This document shows positions 23,399-35,024 of a stretch of DNA of 64,000 bases, one piece after another. This DNA is from Molanna angustata (lineage: Eukaryota; Arthropoda; Insecta; Trichoptera; Molannidae). Each line of letters opens with the position of its first letter. Positions within the stretch are counted from its first letter, which is position 1. Under the pieces are notes generated by a model. That model ran no database searches, was not told the origin of the DNA, and was given only the letters and a program-made list of their open reading frames with translations. Location: the NCBI GenBank assembly GCA_963576475.1, contig OY754974.1, positions 5,100,274 through 5,164,273 on the forward strand, written 5' to 3'. The position numbers and the translations under genes were made by a program.

Positions 23399-23570
23399 TT
23401 TTTTATTTATTTAACTTTTTGTACATAATTTAAACAAATATAATGTACACTGGCGGGCTTATTGTCAATAGGCAATTTCTTACAACCAACCAGATTACAT
23501 AGTGACAGAATTATATATGTACATCAACAAAAAATGAAAACTAAGAAAAAAAAAGAAAATATACATAACA
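23399..23570 (-). mobile_element. LINE/SINE 3' end with conserved hairpin
   Basis: In minus orientation: GGTTGTAAGAAATTGCC, the hairpin ATTGCC-TATT-GACAAT (23461-23476), GCCCGCCAGTGTACATT, GTACAAAAAG and the tail TTAAATAAATAAA. Shares this order with 49878-49970. The family A SINE that follows has inserted into or next to it. Confidence 0.7.
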
Positions 23571-23576
23571 CCAAGA

Positions 23577-23814
23577 TGTCGGCCTTCGTGGCTCAGTTGG
23601 TTAGATATCTGACTGCTGAGCCAAAGGTCCCGGGTTCGATTCCCGGTGGAGACACAGTTTTTAATTGTGTTTTCAGTCTGGATCTGTGAGACGATTAATA
23701 TCGTAAGTCTCCAGAATGTGGCAAATTGTTATTGGGTGCGTGTTAAATTAATATTTGACATAGTACCTGTTAGTTGCCCGAGAAGCAATATTAAATAAAT
23801 AAATAAATAAATAA
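23577..23814 (+). mobile_element. SINE family A, complete copy
   Basis: tRNA-like head with A-box-like TGGCTCAGTTGGTTAG and B-box GGTTCGATTCC, then body CAGTTTTTAATTGTG, CAGTCTGGATCTGTGAGACG, CTCCAGAATGTGGC and TATTGGGTGCGTG. It ends in CAATATTAAATAAATAAATA, an (AAAT)n tail. Length about 235 bp. Best-preserved member of the family in the window. Presumably transcribed by Pol III and moved by a LINE. Confidence 0.92.
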
Positions 23815-23829
23815 AACCTCATAGCAAAA

Positions 23830-24270
23830 AAACATTGGAAAGGAACAAGAAGAGGAAATCGAGATCAGGTGTTTAAGGATAAATATTCCTTCTTTAATAT
23901 ATAACAACGTAGAAAAGGGAAGGAAGGAAAATGAGAGGGATCAGGTATTTTCGGAGAGATATCCCTGCTTGAGTCTTTTCTTGAAAATGGAAAGCGAGTT
24001 TGACGAAGTTATTATATCTGGACTCAAATTATTACTCAGTCTTGCTGAACGTACTTCAAAGGATGAGCTGCAAAATTCAGTGTTGCTGTATATACATAAT
24101 ATAAAGCCTTGAACAAAGTAGTTGGCGATAACTTTTAGGCGATGAACTGTAATCGAATAATCTATGGCGGAGAATATTCCAAACACATGTCTGAGATAAC
24201 CTACCGCGATTAAAAAAGATGACAGCGGTATAATATGTGAATCGATTTGATTAAAAAAAAATATCAAACA
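23830..24270 (-). mobile_element. CR1/Jockey-type LINE carboxy end and tail (family F)
   Basis: The minus frame at 23941-24267 reads as an RT carboxy tail: RHVFGIFSAIDY, SSSFEVRSARLSNNL and KKRLKQGYLSENT. A second partial 3' UTR copy precedes it at 23830-23890 (GAAATCGAGATCAGGTGTTT). Upstream RT motifs are absent. Likely 5'-truncated. Confidence 0.7.
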
Positions 24271-25155
24271 AATTGTTCATAGATATTTTTTTTTATACCT
24301 GCACGTTTGTCGTTCTAATAGTGCGGGATATCAAGATGTGGTTCCCAACGATTTTTTTCTACCAACATTTAAAACTAAGCCGGCCAAGTCTGTCTGTTAT
24401 CGGCAGAAGTAGACTTTCTGTCGGACAAGTTATAACGCCATTTATTACACTTGTCAGATAATATATTATTCAATTATGTCAAATCATATTTTGTTTTATA
24501 TTATCGCCAATAGATTGACGTTTTTTTTAAGTAAGTATGTAAAAATATTGTACAAAAACATTTGATACATTAAAGCAAAAAAAAACTTATATTTTAAGAG
24601 CTTGCCCTCTGTAGACTCTCGGCAATCTTAGCGCCTTTTGGGGAATCTTCCAGGAATCCTTCTTTCCCTGGTTTATTACGTAGGGCAAGGTTTCTTCGGG
24701 AGACCATTCCTTCCACATGTAGTCTAATGTATTCTTCCTTTTCTCCCACATTCGATAACTTTTCGGAAATCACACATTAATAAGATCGCACGTACTGTTT
24801 CTTATACTGTCGCATAAATCTATGCCTATTAGTTTCCTGTGGGGTTTCACCACTGTCATTATGAAAATATGAATTTGTTATTTTATAATATGACTTGTTT
24901 CGACGCAATTACTTCTTTCTCAGGAGGAATGATGACTGACATAATGAAAAGAAGAACCCATTGGGAATTGAACCCGAGCCGTTACAATCAAGGGTCAGAT
25001 ATTAAATCAGCTTTGATTTTTTTCAATTCTTTTCGTGAATAGCTTATTTTTTATTTTATTTTTCTTTATTTTTATTCTTCTGCGTGATTGACTGTGCAGT
25101 GTCATGCTTTCCTGTAATTTTAATATATTATATTTTATTATTTTATAATTTTTTT
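24271..25155. other. Unassigned region, GC-richer at 24600-24760
   Basis: 24600-24760 has higher G+C and on the minus strand reads WSPEETLPYVINQGKKDSWK, which looks protein-like but matches no family I can name. It ends abruptly on both sides. Confidence 0.35.
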
Positions 25156-25156
25156 T

Positions 25157-25330
25157 TTAAAGAATGAATATGTCCTTGTAGTAACAAGTACATATACAGC
25201 CTCATGCATTCCCTAAATTAAACATAAATGCTTATGCTATATGTGAACGAAATCGGTCATGGCAAGATTCGAACTCGCAACCGCTGGATTACAAATCCAG
25301 CGCGCTAAACGCTCTGCCACCACCCATCTG
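25157..25330 (-). mobile_element. SINE family B with intact tRNA-Thr-like anticodon arm
   Basis: The reverse complement begins AGATGGGTGGTGGCAGAGCG. The anticodon arm GCTGGA-TTTGTAA-TCCAGC forms a perfect 6-bp stem with a 7-base loop whose central triplet TGT would be a threonine anticodon. B box: GAGTTCGAATCTTGCC. The body CATTTATGTTTAATTTAGGG and an A-rich tail follow. It is a SINE rather than a gene, because the tRNA-like part continues into a shared body. Confidence 0.85.
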
Positions 25331-25682
25331 TGACCATAATATTATGAACTACCTATGTACCTTTTCTGTAACGATGAATCCAAGTGTTCTGTAAAGAATC
25401 TATGGGGGATAAAATATAATAAACCATAATATTAGACCTAGATTTTCATTTATACTCAGGGCTCAGATATCTATTTTTTAATGAGAAATATAATTTCATT
25501 TGAACATAATAATAGGTACTTATAATAATAGTAAATTTTATTTAGATGTATAAACAGATATAAAAATTAATAGGTACATCTAGTATAAACAAAAAATGTT
25601 TAAAAATACTTTTTTTTAAACAATATGTATGGTAAGAGTATGACAATTAATTGTGAAAAACATGTAGGTAAAACTATGGAAC

Positions 25683-26275
25683 ATTAGTAGTTTTTAACTA
25701 TGTATTCAATCGAAAATAAAACCATAGAACAAGTGATGCGATTTAAGTACTTGGGTGTCGAAGTGTCCAGCAGCAGTAACATCTTTGACGAAGTAAGCGA
25801 GCAAGCGAATAAGGCCGCCGTCGTGGCTGGATGCTTGAAAAATGCTGTATGGAGAAACAGAGACATGCTGAAGGAGAGTAAGGTAAGGATCTATAAGACC
25901 TGTGTAAGGCCGATCATGACATACGGCATAGAAACAAGAGCTGACACCGCCAGAACAAAAAACCTCCTAAGAACCACTGAGATGAAGACTCTACGACCCA
26001 TCGCAGGCGTAACACTTCTTGACAGAGTAAGGAACTCGGAGATAAGAAGAATCTGTGATGTCGAAGATGTTGTGCGATGGGGAAGAACACGAAGACGATT
26101 CTAAGAGCGGGTTCGGATCGAGTGGTGAGGATGGCAGCGGATGGGGAGATAACAAATGGCAGGACCCCTGGAAGACCACCCAAACGATGGAAGGATAGCT
26201 GGACGTCCACTTCACAAGAGCAGGCTCCGAGAATAACAGGACACAGTCCTAACTAAAGCAGAAGAAGAAGAACTA
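25683..26275 (+). mobile_element. RTE-type LINE 3' part
   Basis: The open frame 25700-26104 (134 codons) encodes the RT thumb and carboxy region: KYLGVEVSSSSN, YKTCVRPIMTYGIETRA, LLRTTEMKTLRPIAG and IRRICDVEDVVRWGR. A frame break follows at about 26100. The expected GRPPKRWKD and SW...SQEQ ending continues to 26245 and then a GCAGAAGAAGAAGAA tail (26259-26273). The catalytic YADD core and endonuclease are missing, so this copy is dead. Confidence 0.88.
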
Positions 26276-27165
26276 TGTATTCAGCACCTAGCCTACGAAA
26301 GGCGATAATACTTGTGGATTATTTTATGTTTGGTGGCAAACTATTATATATATTTGTGTACTTGTTAATCTCGTTTTTGGAGGTCTAAAAACCTGACATC
26401 CTCTCGAAGGGTATTTGGTGAAAATTGACATTTAATAATATTTTTTTCTGCATATATTTTGGAAACATATTATTTTTTAGTTTGTAAATCAAAGTAAATG
26501 TATTGTATATAATGTATTACTTACTTGAATGTATTGAACAATATTTTTTTTTTACAAAAAATACTGATATTGATAAAATATCGAAGACTTGAAGACAAAA
26601 TATCACAAAACAGATGTCTCTTTTATGATACATTACATTTAGAATTTATAAACAATAGCATAATACTGACGTAAATAATATTTTTTTTGTTTTTTTTTTT
26701 TCTAAATTAATATATTTCGTAAAACGTCACTCTTATTTTGACGATTGAATGATGGCATTTGACAGAAAGGTTGAAAATATTTTTTTTTCAGTGAAAGGGG
26801 CAAACATATCGTATTACGAATTTTTTACTGTTGTAAAAATGATATTTTTTAAAACGTTTACTAGATGCCTTGAAAAAAATAATTACTGGGGTGGAAAACA
26901 GAACGGTTGAAATTAGGATGAAACAAATGATGACGAATTTAGTAGACATATTGAGTTACCAATATGACTTATACCTACCTTCATAGCTCACTACTTTCTG
27001 CCTTCATATCCTGAGAATCTCTACCATAGCTTGTTGTCATTTATCATTTCCATTACAATTTTATCGGGTCAAATAACCGAGAGTTCACTGTAAATTTTAA
27101 TTTTATTTTTTTAATAAGTTCTGTTAATTATTTTGCTATTAATAACATGAAACCTTAGAACAAGT
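26276..27165. other. AT-rich region with a small K fragment
   Basis: AGGTCTAAAAACCTGACATCC at 26378-26400 is the reverse complement of the start of repeat K (57945-57970). Otherwise T-rich with no gene. Confidence 0.45.
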
Positions 27166-27169
27166 TGAA

Positions 27170-27430
27170 AAGGTACTGCCCTAGAACAGATTCGTCTAGT
27201 ACCTAAGGCAGTAATTTTCTAAATAGAAACAGTGCATAGTATGTTTATTATGTCTTTTTTTAATATAGTTACGCTTTGTTACTGTAATATGTAAATAATG
27301 TGAATAAATATTTTCATTTCATTTACATTTTATTTTTCATTTCATTTTTTATTTATTATTTCATTTCATTTTCTATTTCATTTTCCATTTCATTTAATCT
27401 TATTTTTCATTTAATTTAATATCTAATATC
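27170..27430 (+). repeat. Stem-loop repeat L copy 2 followed by (CATTT)n tract
   Basis: TACTGCC and GGCAGTA pair (27172-27212), with CTAGA/TCTAG extending inside. Downstream at 27300-27425 lies a degenerate CATTT pentanucleotide array following GTGAATAAATATTTTCATTT. This looks like a LINE or SINE 3' end plus its microsatellite tail. Confidence 0.55.
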
Positions 27431-28204
27431 TTCGTGGAGATCGAGAGAATTGAATCTAGCACATTACTCCTTTGCCTCGTTACTGAAGGTGGTGACTACA
27501 CTGTATCACTCGATGAATGATCTGCCTCCATGTAGGATGGTCTTTTGCAGATCGAAAAACATCGCTGATTGAAGATGATGATGTAGTGACTCCATGGGGT
27601 AGGTGAGAGAACTCTGGATCTTCTGCCTTCCATGATTTCCATTAAGATCGGCTTCTTGAGGTTATTAGGGACCCTTGAATAAAAAAAATAAGAAAATTGT
27701 TAATTTTTGTATATTTATAAATGTGCCATATAACGATCATAGTTACTCTTTATTTATTAATCAAATAAATATACATCGATTTAACTGTATATGTTCATGT
27801 ATATGTCTTTATGTCATTTTTTGATACTTGGGGATATATCATGGGAATTTCATTCTGGCAGCACAATCCCAATGTGTACCCTAAGTAATGATACCTTAAA
27901 ATTCAGTCTTCTTAGTGATTACTATAGTACTAAGAAAATAAAAAAAGTCTATTTTTATCTTCACAACGCACTTATGATATTACTTTCGGTACTAAAAAAC
28001 ATCGGTTACCTACGCGTATATTTGCATTGTAAAAAAAACAAAAGTGCTAATATTTAAAAACTAAATTTTGATGCAACTCGTTTTGTAATTCTACATAATT
28101 TAACCAAAATGACAATAAATTTTCTAGAATTGTAAATGTATGTCTAAAATTTGTTTTCATAATTCAAACAAATTTAATACGAAAAACCTAACGCCCCAAC
28201 AGAT
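27431..28204. other. Unassigned region
   Basis: 27430-27670 is less AT-rich and may be an old element remnant. The 88-codon plus frame at 27791-28057 has no recognisable features. Confidence 0.35.
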
Positions 28205-28560
28205 ATGAAATTTTTTTTTTTCGCTACTTCCACCACCACCCGCTCTGCATATGGGGACTGTAGACGGCCCCTTCACGGAAAGCTAAATGAGCGACAAAAA
28301 GAAAATGCATAGCACGAAAAGTAGCTCATGGAGCCCTCTAGATTAGCAATCTCGGCACCATATGTGCAAAAATAACAATCGACGAATGTGAATAAAAGAT
28401 TCTAACTCGTGAACTGTCATCGACTTTTTCAAATGTAAAGCATTTGTGTCAAAGCTAGGTGTGACTAAGATCTCTTTAATAAAATAGACTTATTGGAAAT
28501 CAACCTGTAGTAAGGCACCATATCTATGACAGAACTTCTTAAAGATATGAAATGTGTTTT
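28205..28560 (+). repeat. Dispersed repeat K, copy 2
   Basis: Begins CGCTACTTCCACCACCACCC, then CATATGGGGACTGTAGACGG, GAGCGACAAAAAG, AGCTCATGGAGCCCTCTAG and ATCTCGGCACCAT. Continues through GTGTGACTAAGATCTCTTTA to AAGGCACCATATCTATGACA, shared with copy 1. No coding capacity. Confidence 0.75.
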
Positions 28561-29390
28561 CATTTTAATGTAATGTAGGTAATTCATTAGGCAATTCCAC
28601 CAAGAATTTTTTTTCATTAATAAAGCCTGTGAATTTTTAGGTTTAGTTTATAGGTACATATGTATATAGTTCCTTGGGTACATTTTTCGATTATGCATCT
28701 TATGTGTAGCAACCTACAAATAATAGCTTATAGTATTCAATTCCGTTTGCCGTTAAAAGTTCAAAGAGTGGCCGATGTGAACATATATTATAATCATCCA
28801 TGAGGAAGGTTGCATAGCACCGATACTTCATGACAGGGTATTATTCCTCAGAACAGGTTTCCATCCATTCTATCCCAGAAACCTTACTGTTCTGGTGGCA
28901 TCTATTAGAAATGTAAATTAAATATGTATTATATCAACATTAGTCAAGGTTATCATCTAAACTTTGTTCTGATTAAAATGTTCAAAATGTCATATAACAT
29001 CTTTGAATTTGTAAAAAAAACGTATAACCCACCCAAACTTATTTTTAAAATTTTCACTAGGTAAGCCAAAGTATTTTTAATAAAAAATATGAACCTATGT
29101 TATATGTCGTCATCCAAAAAAAAGCATAGAAAATATTTTCAAGTTTTATTGCACGAGTATAAACAAAAAAAACGATAATCTAAGATTATTTCAATATAAA
29201 AACAAATAGAAAATTAGGTAGGTAATAAGATAATTTACATTGAGATATAATATCTCTATATTTATTAATGACAAATGTTGAAAAAAATAAAAAATCCAAA
29301 AGTGTGCATATTATACCTACAAGAAATAAACATATAAATACCCATTTAATTAAATATTTAAAAAATGTATATATCAGTAGATATCAATTA
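28561..29390. other. Unassigned AT-rich region
   Basis: No gene or named repeat. Confidence 0.4.
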
Positions 29391-29393
29391 GAT

Positions 29394-29575
29394 GGGTCGA
29401 TGGCAGAGCGGTTAGCGCATTGGGTTAGTAATCCAGTGGTCGCGAGTTCGAATCCTGCCTCGACCAATTTCGTTCACCTATAGCACAAGCATTTATGTTA
29501 TTTTAGGGAACGTAGGAAGATGTATATGTACTTGTTTAACAAGGGCATACCTATTCATTTATTTGTTAAAAAAAA
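29394..29575 (+). mobile_element. SINE family B, complete copy
   Basis: tRNA-like head GGGTCGATGGCAGAGCGG with B box GCGAGTTCGAATCCTGCC. Then CTCGACCAATTTCGTTCACC, CACAAGCATTTATG, GTACTTGTTTAACAAGG and an A-rich end. The anticodon arm is less regular than in the copy at 25157. Confidence 0.88.
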
Positions 29576-30685
29576 ATCAACTTTATCTTATAAAGATTTT
29601 CTTTTTTCAAAATGAGCAATATTATGGACGTAACATTAAGCAATATTTTGAAATAAAGAAACGGTGTTTATTGTGATCCAATGAAGGACAGTGAATATTT
29701 TTAAATTATTTGCAATGGATGCTATACAAGCTGTTAAACATTTTTTTTTTGATTTTATGTACTTATATATATTTTTTTTTTGTACTTATATATTTTGTAG
29801 TTATGTTATTGTTTAAATGATAATCGTGTAAAATATTTATAGGTTTTAACCTGTTATTTTACCAATAAATATGCAATTGAGTTTTAGAAATATTTTAATC
29901 AATTTCAATGAACAAATTATTCTTTCATTATTCTTTGATTTGGAACTAAAGTTACGCTAGACTCACTATTCTTATAATACCAATGTTAAATTTATTCTAA
30001 TCCATACTAATTTAGATTAAATAAAATGATTTAGTGAAGGTAAAAAATATGATATTTCAGCAGGTGATGTTATTCAATTAGATAATCTATGTAGTTTAAT
30101 TTATCGCACCATCTTTTTCTATAATACGATTATACTTCTATGGTGTTGGTAATTAAATCATTCTTGATTAATAAATTATAGTTAGTGGACTCTTTGGACG
30201 AAAACATAAATAAACTACATTTTTCTAATTGACAATATTTTTTTTAATGTAGAATTGAATTTATATTAATAAATTTACATACAGTATTTAAATTGCAAAG
30301 AATCTTTGCATATATTATAGTACATAAATCATTGTTTATCAATATGATAAAAGTGACACACACTACCACGTTTAAATATGTTTTTTTTTTAAGTAAAACA
30401 GTTTTGTCACTCTCGTGAATTTTATTGCGTAGGTACTCTGAATATCAACGCAATGTTGGCATATTTAAGGTCATAATATTTTACATATATTAGGTGGGTT
30501 TTTTTAATAGGTAAGGTTTCTATATTTTAAAATTTAACACGATATTAGCACTAATTTGAATCATCTCGTACATTATAAGATAAGAACTCACATTACCCTA
30601 ATCCATTGATCAATTTGATTTCTTCAAATTATAGGTCAAAGGTTTTTATTTGTGTATGTATATGCACAAGTGCTTGTTTCAAGGA
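29576..30685. other. Unassigned AT-rich region
   Basis: No gene or recognisable element. Confidence 0.4.
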
Positions 30686-30687
30686 GT

Positions 30688-30830
30688 ATTCCAGAAGGCT
30701 GCGGAAGGATTGTTCAGAAAATGAGAGCGTTGGTAGACCAAGTAATAGATGGTCTGAAGACTTTGCGTCAAATTCAGTGAATTTTTGGACTAAAATAAGA
30801 ACGTTCTTAAATTTCAGAATGGAGGTCATT
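30688..30830 (+). mobile_element. Possible RTE carboxy-end remnant
   Basis: A plus frame reads ENESVGRPSNRWSEDF, matching the GRPxxRWSDD motif near the end of RTE ORFs. Nothing else of the element survives. Confidence 0.4.
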
Positions 30831-30928
30831 TGAACTGAATGTTGTATCCTGTAACTGACTTTGTTCCTAAAACCAAAACCTACAAAATTAATCTACCGTA
30901 GGTAATGATTTGAACTCAAATTGTCAAA

Positions 30929-30956
30929 TGCGCAGAATACGCATGCGTACTGCGCA
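30929..30956. promoter_or_regulatory. Symmetric TGCGCA / TACGCATGCGTA cluster
   Basis: A perfect 12-bp palindrome TACGCATGCGTA (30938-30949) sits between TGCGCA words at 30929-30934 and 30951-30956, in otherwise CpG-poor DNA. Resembles NRF1-type sites, which are known in promoters. GCCATGTTTAT follows at about 30964. No transcript is evident, so this is tentative. Confidence 0.3.
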
Positions 30957-30989
30957 CAGTTCGGCCATGTTTATTTATGTCATGTCGCC

Positions 30990-32118
30990 GTGATGTCGCC
31001 TCACTTAACATTTCATTTGATCTACACCTATGTATATTCTTTGGTATTTATTTTCAAAATAACGCAACACGGTTAAATTATCCATTTTAATTTTTTTCCG
31101 TACCTACAATGTTTTCAATTAAATGTACCGGAATACTGTGAAAATAACTAGTGATCCTCCAATAAGGTGTGGACTAAAATTATAACGTTTTGCCAGTTGA
31201 TTCGACTAAAATGTGGTTATAGAATAGAGAATTGGACTAATTCATGAACGTTCCTATTTCAGCGTAATAGAATAACAACTTGGACTAAGTGGAAAAGAAA
31301 CGCACCTATTTTAGCCGGAACCTCATCAAATAGTTTTAAGTTTTCTAGAGGTGGCTCGAAGAAACTGTAGGCATCTAGAGGAGGCAAGACAGAATGGAGT
31401 TGAAGATGCCTATATATAACAGTGGAGAAAAAGCTTGAGGAAGAAGACGAAGAAGCGTATATAGTTCATTGCCTGTTATTCTAGCTAATGATCCCAACAT
31501 ATTATATTATTATTGTATAGGTACTTTGTAAAAAACTTGGCAAAATAGGATCTTATATTCACACGGATATCGAATTAATTTTAGATTTCTTCAAAAGGTG
31601 CCAACACGGGCGAAAATTGTTATTATGCTGCTGCATTAACATTAACCTTTTTATAGCCGAGTTGATAATTAAATTATTTTTTTACACTCGGCAGCGATTC
31701 ATTGTTGCCTTCGCCACCCAAAATTCACTCAAGATGTGTATAATTAGTGACGCATCGTAATTTTAAAAGCATCTCAAAATGTAGTGAGGCTTATTGTCCT
31801 TTGTAAACAAACACTTTAAAGGAATGGTGGTATAATGTGAAGGATTCTTCGGGTTTTATTGTACTTTTTTTGAAACGTTTTAAATCCGGTTTTGAAAGTC
31901 ACAACTTGGATTGTGAATACATCCGCCACTGTGGGGGTAACCATATATTTAGCCTCACGATACCGATTTAGAGTCTATAGTAGGTAGATTAAATAGTAAA
32001 TTATTAAAATCTTTTCCCCAGTACCTACCCTCAAAAGATACGTCTTTGAAATAAATAAGTTTATTTAAACATCTTTATTTTATTGCGCGAATGTTTTTCA
32101 ATTTAAAATTTGTTTAAT
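30990..32118. other. Unassigned region with a weak RTE tail
   Basis: At 31375-31460, AAGACAGAATGGAGTTGAAG and a GAGGAAGAAGACGAAGAAG end suggest an RTE 3' end. The rest has no recognisable feature. Confidence 0.35.
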
Positions 32119-32127
32119 ACTTTTCAT

Positions 32128-32583
32128 GTATTATTTAACAGATTTTTAATTATCTCAATAGAGACGAAGTTGGAATATTTACTGTAGGAGAACCGGGAAA
32201 TCAAGGCACCTACAGGGCTTACGACCTGTCATCGGCTGGTTCACGTGATCACTTTATGCGCTTGCGCAACGTTCACCAATTATGCCATTTTAATGAGATC
32301 CCTATCAATTCAATTTTGAAAGTTATGAAACATTGTAATACTGAAATTCTTTTCGCTTGAAAATAAGGAATTTTTACTACAGCCATCTATGTGTGAAATT
32401 ATGAACAACATTCTTATTATTTTGATTTATTTTTGTTGTAACGCCATCTATTGAGAGAATTGTTTTTTTTTGTAAATAACTTCGTCTCTATTGAGATAAT
32501 TAAAAATCTGTTAAAAAATATCTTTGACTCCCGACAGGGAAAAAAATCCAATGTTTGCGCATATGCAATTATAAAAATATTCG
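32128..32583. mobile_element. Family E copy with 5' inversion and target duplication
   Basis: Flanked by ACTTTTCAT at 32119-32127 and 32584-32592. 32140-32479 is family E in minus orientation (GAGACGAAGTTGG, CTTGCGCAACGTTC, GTAACGCCATCTATTGAG). 32482-32583 is the plus-oriented 3' end, finishing GCAATTATAAAAATATTCG exactly at the duplication. This is the same terminus as in the copies at 38927 and 52044. Confidence 0.85.
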
Positions 32584-32604
32584 ACTTTTCATACATATAT
32601 TTTT

Positions 32605-32822
32605 TTTTATATAGCTTCTTGGACAACTAACAGGTACTATATCAAATATTACTTTAACACGCACCCAATAACATGTTGCCATATTCTGGAGACTTACGAT
32701 ATTAATCGTCTGACAGATTCAGACTGAAAGCAAAATTAAAAACTGTGTCTTCACCGGGAATCGATACCGGGACCTTTGAATCAGCAGTGAGATACCTAAC
32801 CAACTGAGCCACGAAGGCCGAC
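32605..32822 (-). mobile_element. SINE family A, inverted copy
   Basis: The minus strand starts GTCGGCCTTCGTGGCTCAGT near 32822, with B box GGTATCGATTCCCGG and the body CTCCAGAATATGGCAAC and TATTGGGTGCGTG, running to CAACTAACAGG (reverse of CCTGTTAGTTG). It lies 20 bp from the family E 3' end. Confidence 0.88.
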
Positions 32823-33074
32823 AAAATAAAACCCTTATTACAAAGCCTATGAAGTAGATTTGTACTTCAATCGAAAGAGAATATGAAAATCTACCGGCTG
32901 AGTTCTTAACTATTTCTATTACTAATATTGATACTTAAAAAAACTCCAAATTTTAAAATATTATAATTATATTATTTTTTCGTGTTTCATACATCATAAG
33001 GTAAGCTAGTGTGCATATTTGTGTACATCCGTATGCCCAAGGTATGCAAGAGCCTTTTAAGTACAAAATTATAC

Positions 33075-33355
33075 AAACATACCATCACGGCATAATTCTA
33101 TAATGTGGAGCAAGTAGCGACAGATGTGAGGGTGTGCGTAAAAAATGAGCAATCCCCACACACTATAGCCTTGTCATACTTAAAAAGGCACTACTTTCTG
33201 AATGGGTGGTGAACCTCATTGCTGGACTATGTGAGATGTTATTGTTGCCTGTTATATTTTCGATTGACCATATCTTTATACATACCCGAAAACGATGATA
33301 ATAGAAAATAGTGAAAGCACTATTCTAAGCCGGTGTCTCAAAGCATTTTTTTAAA
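33075..33355 (-). mobile_element. Family J retroposon
   Basis: ACATACCATCACGGCATAATT is the 3' end in reverse. Then GTAGCGACAGATGTGAGG, CACACACTATAGCC, CTGAATGGGTGGTGAACC and TGTTATTGTTGCCTGTT, ending near TAAGCCGGTGTCTCAAAGC. Near full length. Confidence 0.82.
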
Positions 33356-35020
33356 CTACTATTTGTTCCACTAACTTTTTTTCAATCCACTAATTTTTGT
33401 TCCAATAACTTTTTAAACATCATGCTATTTGTTAATTAAATCAATTTAATGTCGATAGGCAAATAAGACAATTGTTTCTCCTCTATGTTAAACATTTTTT
33501 TCGCATTCAATTGAAATATCCCAAAATCCGATGTCATATGGTCACCCCAATCGCGATAAAATTAATGATCTTTTAAGGTAGCTTACCTAGGTAAAGCCAA
33601 AGGTAAAAAATACGGGTATTTTGATTCATCCTTCTCTCTCCCCGATCGTACATACGTTGTTCCCCTTTGTGGCTTCGGGTTAGGGGGTTGAAGGCATCAA
33701 AGGGCCTGCCATGTGGCCTCTTTGGGCAAATATAATTAATTTGGAGGGTGCTCCTACGATGGAGGGTATGCCAATGAGTCCTTGAGGCACGCCGGCATGT
33801 CCGAGATCAAACCATTAACGAATCAAAATGCCATGCCATGGATGGATTTGGTCTCTGCTCAGTCACATCTAGTGGTGAGAAAACTTCTTGCAGTTTTGGT
33901 CTTGCAAGTGATTCGAAAGACATATATTATGTTTGAGTCTTGTAATCTTAAAAAATGTAATAAACCTTCTTCTTTTTCTTCTTATGAGAGGTTTTTGAAA
34001 ACCTATTGAGAAACAGTTTTGGGTACCTTGTTGTCTCTCATTCTCTTCACGTGGTCCCGTCAGAATTGTCTTTGGCTCCTACACTATCTGACGATGTCCA
34101 TAACGTCGCAGATCTTATAAACTATCATTTTTTTATTAAATAGTTTAGTATCCTGGTAGTTGGTTGTTTTGTATATTTTCTATGTTATTTAATAACAAAA
34201 AAGCTTCAATGCATTAAAATAATGATGTAAAAAAGTATAAAGGTATTCATAAAAGAGTATCCACTAAGTCCTTTATATGTCTTTTCTAATCCAAACATAA
34301 CTCAGACTTTCAAAGATAAATACACTTATCTTCCAAACTACGGAAGTCCACTCCAATCTGCTGAACGTACTTTACTATCTATTCCAATTCATAGTACTGA
34401 TTTTGAGGGTACTGGGGAAAATATTTTCAAAATTTACTATTTAGCCTAATATAGACTCTTAAATTAAATTAATGTTTTATTATTATCACTGACCAAACAG
34501 AAAAATACATAATCACGATGGGCTATACCACATCTTCTGTGAATGCAAGTACATGACCAAGACTACAGGGTGCAAGACCATGATCACACCGATCTTGGTC
34601 TAACATTTGCCCATCACTAGTGACATCGTGTAGGTACCTACTAATGACGTATGAATTTTGGGTAAAGATTAATTATATTTTCAATCTGATTTCGATTGTG
34701 TGGGATGATCTGGTCTCGCGATTAGTTTCCGGTCTTTGCGTTCAATAATGGGGATGTAAATTGTTTGATGTGTATATAATAATAATAATAATATTTACCT
34801 AATCGTGTCTGAGCTTGTAAAGACGATCGGCAAGACATATAGGATACAGAGATATTTAGTTATGATAACTGTAACATTTGAACCAACTTAATTATGAAAC
34901 GATTAAGGTTTGCAACCAAATAGGTAGGTACATAGAAAAATAAAAAAAATGATAGTATAGGTACATAATATTCTGCTATTTAAAACACTTTTGTAAATAC
35001 ATAAGTTAGGTGTTATTTTT
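33356..35020. other. Unassigned region with possible F remnant
   Basis: 33640-33930 is less AT-rich; its 75-codon frame (33782-34009) is not recognisable. TCTGCTGAACGTACTTTACT at 34357-34376 also occurs at 58927-58946 in LINE F, so 34310-34400 is probably an F remnant. Confidence 0.45.
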
Positions 35021-35024
35021 TGTT

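Noticed and set aside
29394..29472. A functional tRNA gene
   Set aside because: The tRNA-like sequence continues into a body shared with other dispersed copies and ends in an A-rich tail, so it is SINE B. The same holds for family A heads.
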